5,590 nt of DNA from PALSA-911 sp043742865. GTDB taxonomy: Bacteria > Pseudomonadota > Alphaproteobacteria > Acetobacterales > Acetobacteraceae. The notes beneath the pieces were generated by a model. That model searched no databases. It had not been told where the DNA came from and saw only the letters and a program-made list of their open reading frames with translations. Made by a program: the position numbers and the translations under genes. Below, in pieces: positions 1-4,928 of this stretch (its first letter is position 1; each line of letters starts with the position of its first letter). The DNA lies in NCBI GenBank assembly GCA_043742865.1, contig JAYTXR010000171.1:1-5590 (forward strand), written 5' to 3'.

Positions 1-155
1 GCGTCGTGCGGCAGCGCGACCGGCAGACCGCCAGCGGCAAGGATCGCGTCGGCGTAATTCCGCCGCAACGCGTACCAGGGATATTTCGAATACAAGCCGG
101 GTGGCTCGCTATCGAGGGTGACGCCGATGACGGGTCGCTTGGCCGGATTGTTCAT
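1..155 (-). CDS. Gamma-glutamyl-gamma-aminobutyrate hydrolase family protein (peptidase C26, class I glutamine amidotransferase-like), 5' part
   Basis: Only the first 51 codons are in the window; the rest lies beyond the left edge. The protein starts MNNPAKRPVIGVTLDSEPPG and continues with Y-S-K-Y-P-W-Y-A-L-R-R-N-Y-A-D-A-I and AAGGLPVALPHD. The opening RPVIGVT strand, the YxWYALRxNYADA helix and the AGGLPVxLP strand are the usual N-terminus of the PuuD-like C26 hydrolases, which cleave gamma-glutamyl amides in the cytoplasm (for example in putrescine breakdown). The nucleophile Cys and the His/Glu of the triad come later and cannot be checked, so the substrate is unknown. The start is the ATG read from 155 down to 153; the bases upstream hold only a weak purine stretch and no clear Shine-Dalgarno. 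It is divergent from tadA with 45 bp between the start codons. Family assignment is by recognition of the N-terminus only. Confidence 0.8.
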   Translation of the reverse strand, partial: MNNPAKRPVIGVTLDSEPPGLYSKYPWYALRRNYADAILAAGGLPVALPHD

Positions 156-189
156 AAGGTGTTGCTAGACCCGGCGGCCGTGTCCGGGC

Positions 190-195
190 AAGGAG
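190..195 (+). promoter_or_regulatory. Ribosome binding site of tadA
   Basis: AAGGAG lies 5 bases before the ATG at 201. It is the strongest Shine-Dalgarno in the window and fixes the tadA start, ruling out the upstream in-frame codons that overlap the divergent hydrolase gene. Confidence 0.8.
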
Positions 196-200
196 AACGC

Positions 201-659
201 ATGACGCCCCCCCCCCAGTTTGTACCGATGAAGATGGCCCTCCAAGAAGCCCGCGCCGCTGCCGCCAGGGGCGAGGTGCCGGTGGGCGCGGTGGTGCTGG
301 GGCCCGACGGGGCCGTGCTGGCGCGCGAAGGCAACCGGGTGGAGCAGGATCGGGACGCCTCCGCCCATGCCGAGCTGCTGGCCATGCGGGCGGCTGCCGC
401 AGTGCTCGGCGATGCCAGGCTGACCGGCTGCGAGCTGTACGTGACGCTGGAGCCCTGCCCGATGTGCGCGCAGGCGGCGAGCTTCTTTCGCATCCGCAAG
501 CTGGTGTTCGGCGCCTATGATCCGAAGGGCGGCGGGGTGGAGCACGGCGCCCGGATTTTCGATGCGTCGTCCTGCCATCACAGGCCCGAGCTCATCGGCG
601 GGGTGCGCGAGACCGAGGCCGCCGCATTGTTGCGGGCGTTCTTCGGCGCCCGGCGGTAG
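201..659 (+). CDS. tadA: tRNA-specific adenosine-34 deaminase TadA
   Basis: This 152-residue enzyme deaminates adenosine at wobble position 34 of tRNA-Arg(ACG) to inosine in the cytoplasm, normally an essential function. It shows the zinc-dependent deaminase signature: H56-A57-E58 in the SAHAEL motif (His as zinc ligand, Glu as proton shuttle) and P85-C86-P-M-C89 in EPCPMC (two Cys zinc ligands). GEVPVGAVV at about 24-32, N46, and the C-terminal stretch with GGGVEHGARIF and ETEAAALLRAFF match alphaproteobacterial TadA. Length is slightly under that of the E. coli enzyme. The start at 201 is chosen because of AAGGAG 5 bases upstream; a second in-frame ATG at 228 (Met10) directly precedes the conserved first helix but has no ribosome binding site. 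Codons 3-6 lie in a run of ten C. The gene converges on eipB with 6 bp between stops. A free-nucleoside or guanine deaminase of the same fold is the less likely alternative. Confidence 0.93.
   Translation: MTPPPQFVPMKMALQEARAAAARGEVPVGAVVLGPDGAVLAREGNRVEQDRDASAHAELLAMRAAAAVLGDARLTGCELYVTLEPCPMCAQAASFFRIRKLVFGAYDPKGGGVEHGARIFDASSCHHRPELIGGVRETEAAALLRAFFGARR
207..216 (+). repeat. C10 homopolymer tract in the start of tadA
   Basis: Ten consecutive C residues cover codons 3 to 5 and the first base of codon 6 of tadA (Pro-Pro-Pro-Gln). A tract of this length can gain or lose a base during replication or be miscalled in sequencing; either change would put the first start codon out of frame with the rest of the gene. 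Confidence 0.9.
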
Positions 660-665
660 CCGGCT

Positions 666-1505
666 TCAGCAGCGATGCGGCAGCGGCGCGTATTCGCTGA
701 TCCTGGCGTTGACGGTGAAGTCACCGAAATCCATCTGCATCTGGTCGGCCACGCCGTTTTCCCAGTAGCGCATGCCGACCTGGTAATCCGGCGTTACCGC
801 ACCCGGCGTGCGGTCGAAGAAGGCCAGCCGCACCCGGGTGGAATTGAGCCCGGCCAGATCGACATATTTGCTCGCCTGCGGCTTCTTCCAGTCCAGGATG
901 GCGACCGAGCTATCCTGGGCGCCATCATCCACGGTGCCGTCGAACAGCGGGGCGGTGAAGAACTTCTTGCCATCGCGCGCCGCGCCGATCAGCGCCGCGG
1001 TATGCGCCATCGGGAACAGGGTGCCGGGCGGAAGCGGTTTGGTGGTGTCTTCCGGTGTGGTGTAGTGCGCGGTCCCCGGCCCACCGCGGCGGGTGAGCCT
1101 GGCGCTGCCATCGGTCTGGCTGGTGATCGCGCCCTCCGTCATCTGCTTCATGTGAAAACTGAAGCTGAGGCCGTTCTTGGCTTCCCAGGTGGCGTAATCG
1201 GACAGCATTTCGATGTCGTGGCCCTCATTGTCGGTGACCTTCATGCGCAGGCGCTGGCGCACGGTCCAGCCCTCGCAGCCATCGATCACCTCGTAGCCCA
1301 TGGTGCCGCTGGCGGCGACGATGTCGCCCCGGTTCGACGGGTCGAGGCTCACGGTATACAGCGCCCGGTGCGCGGCCAGTTCCGTATGCCCGCCGATTTC
1401 GGAACGGACAGCGGGGGGAGCGGCCTGTCCCGGCGGCGGCAGAAGCGCCGAGAGCAGCGACAGGCCCGCCGACAGGGCGAAGCGGCGGGCGATAGAAAGG
1501 CGCAT
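666..1505 (-). CDS. eipB: Cell envelope integrity protein EipB family (DUF1849), secreted
   Basis: A 279-residue protein with a Sec signal peptide: MRLSIARR, then a hydrophobic stretch at about 9-22, and a likely cleavage site in PGQAA around residues 28-29. The mature part begins with the family's ELAAHRALYTVSLD, followed by ASGTMGYEVIDGCEGW (68-80), a TLFPMAHT segment near 162-169 and a PLFDGTVDDG loop near 186-195. These match the alphaproteobacterial EipB/DUF1849 proteins, periplasmic beta-spiral proteins needed for envelope integrity in Brucella. The only two cysteines in this chain, C77 and the last residue C279, sit where the family's conserved disulfide is expected. The ATG read from 1505 is preferred over one further upstream at 1580 because GGAGA sits 6 bases before it and the signal peptide begins there. 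The molecular role is not known in detail. tadA converges on it 6 bp away; the ferredoxin reductase gene lies 121 bp upstream on the same strand. Confidence 0.88.
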   Translation of the reverse strand: MRLSIARRFALSAGLSLLSALLPPPGQAAPPAVRSEIGGHTELAAHRALYTVSLDPSNRGDIVAASGTMGYEVIDGCEGWTVRQRLRMKVTDNEGHDIEMLSDYATWEAKNGLSFSFHMKQMTEGAITSQTDGSARLTRRGGPGTAHYTTPEDTTKPLPPGTLFPMAHTAALIGAARDGKKFFTAPLFDGTVDDGAQDSSVAILDWKKPQASKYVDLAGLNSTRVRLAFFDRTPGAVTPDYQVGMRYWENGVADQMQMDFGDFTVNARISEYAPLPHRC

Positions 1506-1511
1506 GCGGTA

Positions 1512-1516
1512 TCTCC
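1512..1516 (-). promoter_or_regulatory. Ribosome binding site of eipB
   Basis: On the minus strand GGAGA precedes the ATG (1505-1503) by 6 bases. It decides the start in favour of MRLS at the head of the signal peptide. Confidence 0.65.
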
Positions 1517-1555
1517 GACGGCGGTTCTCAGGACATGGGGAGGCAATGTTCAGCC

Positions 1556-1572
1556 CGCCAGCGAAACTGGCG
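1556..1572. other. Perfect 6-bp inverted repeat between the reductase gene and eipB
   Basis: CGCCAG and CTGGCG form a perfect stem around a 5-base loop (CGAAA on the plus strand, TTTCG on the minus strand). It lies 54 bp after the stop of the ferredoxin reductase gene and about 50 bp before the eipB start, both on the minus strand. No T-run follows it on either strand, so it is not a standard intrinsic terminator. It could be an attenuator, a weak Rho-assisted terminator, an operator or chance in a GC-rich spacer. I see no convincing -35/-10 pair in the rest of 1506-1626. Confidence 0.3.
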
Positions 1573-1626
1573 AGTTTCATCCCGCCGGCGAAGCATCGGC
1601 GCCGAGTTCATCTCGATACGCCGATT

Positions 1627-2640
1627 CTATTCGCCGGGCACGCCCTTCGTCGTCGAATATTCGAAATGCAGCGCCTGACCGGGATGGACGATCGGGTGAA
1701 TGGCGTGGGCGGCCATCGCGGCTTCGGAAAACCCTTGCAGGATCAGCTTCAGCTTGCCGCGATAATGGGCGATGTCGCCAATCGCGAAGATGCCTGGGGT
1801 GGAGGTGGCGCAGCTGGCGGGGTCGATCTTCACGTGGTTGCGCTCCAGCGCCAGGCCCCAGGACGCGATCGGACCGAGATCCATCGACAGGCCGAAGAAC
1901 GGCAGCAGCACATCGGCCGGAATTTTTTTGACCCCGCCCTCCAGCGTCGCGACCTCGACATCACTGAGATGGCCATCCTCACCGTGCAGGGCGTGCAGCT
2001 GGTAGGGGATCACCATTTCGATCTCGCCGCGTGCGGCGGCGGCATCGAGCTGGGACGCCATTTCGGGGGCGGCGCGGAATTTCGCGCGCCGATGGACCAC
2101 GGCAACGGTGGCAATGTCTTTCAGGGCCAGGGCCCAGTCCACGGCGGAATCGCCGCCGCCCGCGATGACCACCCGCTTGCCGCGCAAATCCTCGCGGCGG
2201 CGGACATAATATTGCACCGAACCGGTGGCCTCGAACGCCGCCAGGCCCTCGAGCGGCGGGCGGTTCGGGCCGAAGGCGCCGGCGCCGGCGGCGACGATGA
2301 CCGCGCGGGCGTGGATCGTGTCGCCGAGATCGGTGGTCAGGGTGAAATCCCCCTGAACGCCGGTCAGCCCAATGACCCGCCTTCCCAGCAGCCGGGGGGC
2401 TTTGAACGGGGCGATCTGACGTTCCAGCTGGGTAACCAGGTCGCCTGCCTCGATCGCCGGGTGCGCGGGAATGTCGTAGATCGGCTTCTCCGGATACAGC
2501 GCGGCGCACTGACCGCCCAGCTCGTCGAGCGCATCGATCAGCACGGCGCGCAGCTTCAGCATGCCCAGCTCGAAAACGGCAAAAATTCCGACCGGGCCGG
2601 CGCCCACGATCGCCACGTCGGTGTCGAGGATCTGTGTCAT
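1627..2640 (-). CDS. Ferredoxin--NADP+ reductase, thioredoxin-reductase-like type
   Basis: A 337-residue two-dinucleotide-domain flavoprotein that moves electrons between NADPH and ferredoxin or flavodoxin in the cytoplasm. The FAD-binding Rossmann motif GAGPVG is at 13-18, with the acidic end of the strand at D36 and GGQCAALYPEKPIYDIP at 42-58, a signature of this subfamily. The NADPH-binding motif GGGDSAVDWA is at 161-170, and H183-R184-R185 with R189 fits the NADP phosphate site. The second FAD motif, TPGIFAIGDIAHYRGKLKL, is at 281-299, and the tail has FEYSTTKG. There is no CxxC redox pair, which separates it from true thioredoxin reductases. The length is normal. The start at 2640 is set by homology: MTQILDTDVAIVGAGP is the expected N-terminus, although no Shine-Dalgarno precedes it. 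It diverges from tsaE. Its ferredoxin partner is not in the window. Confidence 0.93.
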   Translation of the reverse strand: MTQILDTDVAIVGAGPVGIFAVFELGMLKLRAVLIDALDELGGQCAALYPEKPIYDIPAHPAIEAGDLVTQLERQIAPFKAPRLLGRRVIGLTGVQGDFTLTTDLGDTIHARAVIVAAGAGAFGPNRPPLEGLAAFEATGSVQYYVRRREDLRGKRVVIAGGGDSAVDWALALKDIATVAVVHRRAKFRAAPEMASQLDAAAARGEIEMVIPYQLHALHGEDGHLSDVEVATLEGGVKKIPADVLLPFFGLSMDLGPIASWGLALERNHVKIDPASCATSTPGIFAIGDIAHYRGKLKLILQGFSEAAMAAHAIHPIVHPGQALHFEYSTTKGVPGE

Positions 2641-2745
2641 CAGCGGCGCGTAGACCGGGAGGAGCGGGGGATCAAGCCTTGCCGGCGTGACCCTGGCGCG
2701 ACCCCGGTTGTCGGAGGCCGGCCAGCCGGGGCACAGTCCGGTCGC
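2641..2745. promoter_or_regulatory. Divergent intergenic region between ferredoxin reductase gene and tsaE
   Basis: These 105 bp must carry the promoters for the minus-strand reductase gene and for the plus-strand tsaE-amgK-murU-addB operon, unless those start within coding sequence. I cannot assign confident -35/-10 elements. A weak minus-strand candidate is TTGATC (about 2671-2676) followed after about 15 bases by TCTACG just before the reductase ATG. Neither start codon has a close Shine-Dalgarno. GGAGG at 2713-2717 lies 28 bases before the tsaE ATG, with no in-frame start codon near it. Confidence 0.45.
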
Positions 2746-3192
2746 ATGCACCCAATTCCCCGCACGATCGACCTTCCGGACCTCGCGGCCACGCGGCGTC
2801 TCGCCGTGCTGCTGGCAGGCCGGGCGCGCCCGGGAGATGCGATCCTGCTGGCGGGACCGCTGGGCGCCGGCAAGACCGCTCTGGCCCGGGAGTTTTTGCG
2901 CGCGGCGTCCGGCGACCCGTGGCTGGAGGTGCCCAGCCCGACATTCACGCTGGTGCAGGAATACGACACCGCGATCGGCACGATCCGGCATTTCGATCTT
3001 TGGCGGCTGGATGGCCCGGCGGCGCTGGCGGAATTGGGCTGGGACGAGGCGCGTGACGATATCGTGCTGGTCGAGTGGCCCGAACGTCTTGGCTGGCTTC
3101 GTCCGGCGGAGGCGTTGGCCGTGACCCTGGTGCCGCTGCAAGGCGACGCCAGGCGCGCGGAATTGTCTGGCTGGCCTGGCAGGCTGGCATGA
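2746..3192 (+). CDS. tsaE: tRNA threonylcarbamoyladenosine biosynthesis protein TsaE (P-loop ATPase)
   Basis: A 148-residue ATPase that works with TsaD and TsaB in the cytoplasm to make N6-threonylcarbamoyladenosine at A37 of ANN-decoding tRNAs. The Walker A motif GPLGAGKT is at 37-44. The family blocks follow in order: PSPTFTLVQEY (63-73), HFDLWRL (82-88) and VLVEWPERL (108-115 region), where E110 belongs to the conserved EWP motif. The length is typical of TsaE. The start at 2746 is chosen by the MHPIPRTIDLPD N-terminus, which fits the family; there is no good Shine-Dalgarno. It is first in a four-gene run, and its TGA overlaps the ATG of the kinase gene by 4 bp. TsaD and TsaB are not encoded here. 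Confidence 0.95.
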   Translation: MHPIPRTIDLPDLAATRRLAVLLAGRARPGDAILLAGPLGAGKTALAREFLRAASGDPWLEVPSPTFTLVQEYDTAIGTIRHFDLWRLDGPAALAELGWDEARDDIVLVEWPERLGWLRPAEALAVTLVPLQGDARRAELSGWPGRLA

Positions 3193-4184
3193 GCCGGGAT
3201 ACGGCGATCGCGGCATTTCTCGCCCGGCACGGCTACGGCGCCGCGACGGTGGCGGAGCTGGCGCAGGACGCCAGTTTCCGTCGCTATCTTCGGATCGCCG
3301 GCGGGCCGCGCCCGGCCGTGCTGATGGACGCGCCCCCGCCCGAGGACATCGCCGCGTTCGCGCGCATCGATGCCCATCTGGCGGCTTGCGGGCTGTCGGT
3401 GCCGGAAATCCTGGCGGTGGACATCGCGCAAGGGCTGCTGCTGGAGGAGGATCTTGGCGACGCGCTGTTCCCGGTGGTGGCGCAGCGGGAGCCCCGATGG
3501 GAGGCCTTGCTCGACGCGGCGGTGGATACGCTGGTGGCGATGCAACGGGCCGCGACGCCATCCGGGCTGCCTGCCTGGGATGCGGAACAGATGTCGCAGA
3601 CCGCGCAAGGCACGCTGTTCGATTGGTGGTGGCCGGCGATGTTCGCAGCACCGGCCCCGGACGCTGCGCGGCGCGATTTTGCCGCAGCACTGGCCGCATT
3701 GCTGGCGCCGGTGGCGGCCGGGCCGGCCGGGTTCGTGCACCGGGATTTTTTCGCCGGCAACCTGATCTGGCTACCCGGGCGGGTCGGCGTGCGGCGCGTC
3801 GGCGTGCTCGATTTCCAGGGGGCCGCGATCGGCCATCACGCCTATGACCTGGTCTCGCTGGTGCAGGACGCCCGCCGAGATTTTCCCGCAGGCCTGGCGG
3901 AACGCGCGGTTTCCCGATACGCCAGGGCACGGCCGGAGCTGGACCCGGCGGCGTTCGAGGCCGCCTTCATCGCCTGTGCGGCGCAGCGGCATCTGCGGGT
4001 GGCGGCGCAATGGGTGCGGCTGGCGCGGCGCGATGGACGGCCGGGCTATCTGGCCTATGGTCCGCGCACCTGGCGGCTGCTGGAACAGGCGCTGACGCAT
4101 CCGGCGGCCGCCCCGCTGGCCGCCGCGATGGATCGCTGGATACCGCCCGAGCACCGTAGCAACCCACCGGATCCCGTTGAATGA
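3189..4184 (+). CDS. amgK: Aminoglycoside phosphotransferase-family sugar kinase, probable N-acetylmuramate/N-acetylglucosamine kinase AmgK
   Basis: A 331-residue APH-fold kinase. AmgK enzymes phosphorylate MurNAc (and GlcNAc) at the anomeric position with ATP, feeding cell-wall recycling in the cytoplasm. The N-terminal DASFRRYLRI (28-37) is the AmgK-type nucleotide-loop signature. LLLEEDLGD (83-91) is the hinge region. The catalytic loop VHRDFFAGNLIWL (183-195) supplies H184, D186 and N191, and DFQ (208-210) gives the metal-binding Asp, followed by GHHAYDLVSLVQDARRD (215-231). Relatives usually read HRDxH, so F188 is unusual. The ATG at 3189 overlaps the tsaE stop as ATGA, and the gene ends in another ATGA overlap with the nucleotidyltransferase gene, so coupling is likely. 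The MurU-like neighbour supports the AmgK call; substrate preference cannot be read from sequence, and a generic phosphotransferase is the fallback. Confidence 0.82.
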   Translation: MSRDTAIAAFLARHGYGAATVAELAQDASFRRYLRIAGGPRPAVLMDAPPPEDIAAFARIDAHLAACGLSVPEILAVDIAQGLLLEEDLGDALFPVVAQREPRWEALLDAAVDTLVAMQRAATPSGLPAWDAEQMSQTAQGTLFDWWWPAMFAAPAPDAARRDFAAALAALLAPVAAGPAGFVHRDFFAGNLIWLPGRVGVRRVGVLDFQGAAIGHHAYDLVSLVQDARRDFPAGLAERAVSRYARARPELDPAAFEAAFIACAAQRHLRVAAQWVRLARRDGRPGYLAYGPRTWRLLEQALTHPAAAPLAAAMDRWIPPEHRSNPPDPVE

Positions 4185-4924
4185 CCTTGCATCCCTCGAA
4201 AGCAATGATTCTGGCCGCCGGCCTGGGCACGCGCATGCGCCCGCTGACCGCGACCACCCCGAAGCCGTTGCTGGAACTATGCGGCAAGAGTCTGTTGGAC
4301 CATGCGTTCGACCGGCTGGTGGAAGTTGGCGTGGAAGCTGTCGTGGTCAACGCGCATTGGAAGGCCGAGCAGATCGAATCCCGTCTGGCCGCGCGCCAGA
4401 CGGCCGGTCAGACGCCGCGTACCGAGTTGATGCGCGAGGTGGTCCTGCTGGATACCGGCGGGTCGGTGCGGGCGGCGCTGCCGCTGCTGGGCCGCGAGCC
4501 GTTCTATGTCATCAATGGCGATGCCTATTGGCTGGACGGGCCGCGCCCGGCGCTGACCCGGCTGGCGCAGGCGTTCGACCCGGCCGAGATGGACGCCGTG
4601 CTGCTGGTGCATCGCGGCTTTCAGGTGCGCGCCGAGGTCGGGTTCGGCGATTTCGCGGTCGATAAATGGGGCCGTCCGAGCCGGCGCGCGGAACGCCAGG
4701 TGGTGCCGTATATCTATGCCGGCGTGCAGCTGATCGCCCCGGCGCTGCTGGACACTCTGCCGGCCGGCCCGTTCAGCCTGAATTTGGCCTGGGACCGCGC
4801 GATCGCTGCCGACCGGTTGCGCGTGGTCGTACATGATGGGCTGTGGTTTCATCTGTCCACGCCGGAGGATTTGGCGGACGCCGAGCAGCTGCTGCACGCG
4901 CCTGCATATGGCGAGCTGAGATAG
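4181..4924 (+). CDS. murU: Sugar-1-phosphate nucleotidyltransferase, probable N-acetylmuramate-1-phosphate uridylyltransferase MurU
   Basis: A 247-residue enzyme that would join MurNAc-1-phosphate and UTP to give UDP-MurNAc and pyrophosphate, completing a recycling route with AmgK. The nucleotide-binding signature LAAGLGTRMRPLT is at 11-23, and TPKPLLELCGKSLLD (26-40) supplies the conserved lysine K28. VVVNAHW is at 54-60, LLDTGGSV at 89-96, and INGDAYW (111-117) carries the metal-binding D114. VPYIYAGVQLI (175-185) and FHLSTPEDLADAE (223-235) complete the fold. The short length, with no C-terminal left-handed beta-helix, fits MurU rather than GlmU. Automatic annotation often calls such proteins mannose-1-phosphate guanylyltransferase, which remains possible. 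Its ATG overlaps the kinase stop (ATGA) and has no Shine-Dalgarno, suggesting translation depends on ribosomes from upstream; addB starts 4 bp after its stop. Confidence 0.85.
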   Translation: MTLHPSKAMILAAGLGTRMRPLTATTPKPLLELCGKSLLDHAFDRLVEVGVEAVVVNAHWKAEQIESRLAARQTAGQTPRTELMREVVLLDTGGSVRAALPLLGREPFYVINGDAYWLDGPRPALTRLAQAFDPAEMDAVLLVHRGFQVRAEVGFGDFAVDKWGRPSRRAERQVVPYIYAGVQLIAPALLDTLPAGPFSLNLAWDRAIAADRLRVVVHDGLWFHLSTPEDLADAEQLLHAPAYGELR

Positions 4925-4928
4925 CCGG

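Noticed and set aside
1923..1929. A7 run (minus strand) inside the reductase gene as a programmed frameshift site
   Set aside because: The codons are GTC AAA AAA ATT, so the phase is not a good X XXY YYZ heptamer, the zero frame gives the complete family protein, and 7 A is short for transcriptional slippage.
675..1931. 418-codon plus-strand frame opposite eipB
   Set aside because: The eipB strand has a signal peptide, ribosome binding site and family motifs; the plus-strand frame has none.
1300..2745. Long plus-strand open frame in front of tsaE
   Set aside because: It is antisense to eipB and the reductase gene and its translation resembles no family. The TsaE domain begins at 2746.
3783..3807. 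Repeated GTCGGCGTGC with a 15-base period in amgK
   Set aside because: It encodes RVGVR-RVGVL just before the DFQ motif, where relatives have a variable short linker and a VGxLDF strand; two copies are too few to call a functional repeat.
2641..3930. Long minus-strand open frame continuing upstream of the ferredoxin reductase start
   Set aside because: It is antisense to tsaE and most of amgK, is very rich in Pro, Arg and Ala, and shows no recognisable domain; the reductase N-terminus clearly begins at 2640. It is a GC-rich shadow frame.
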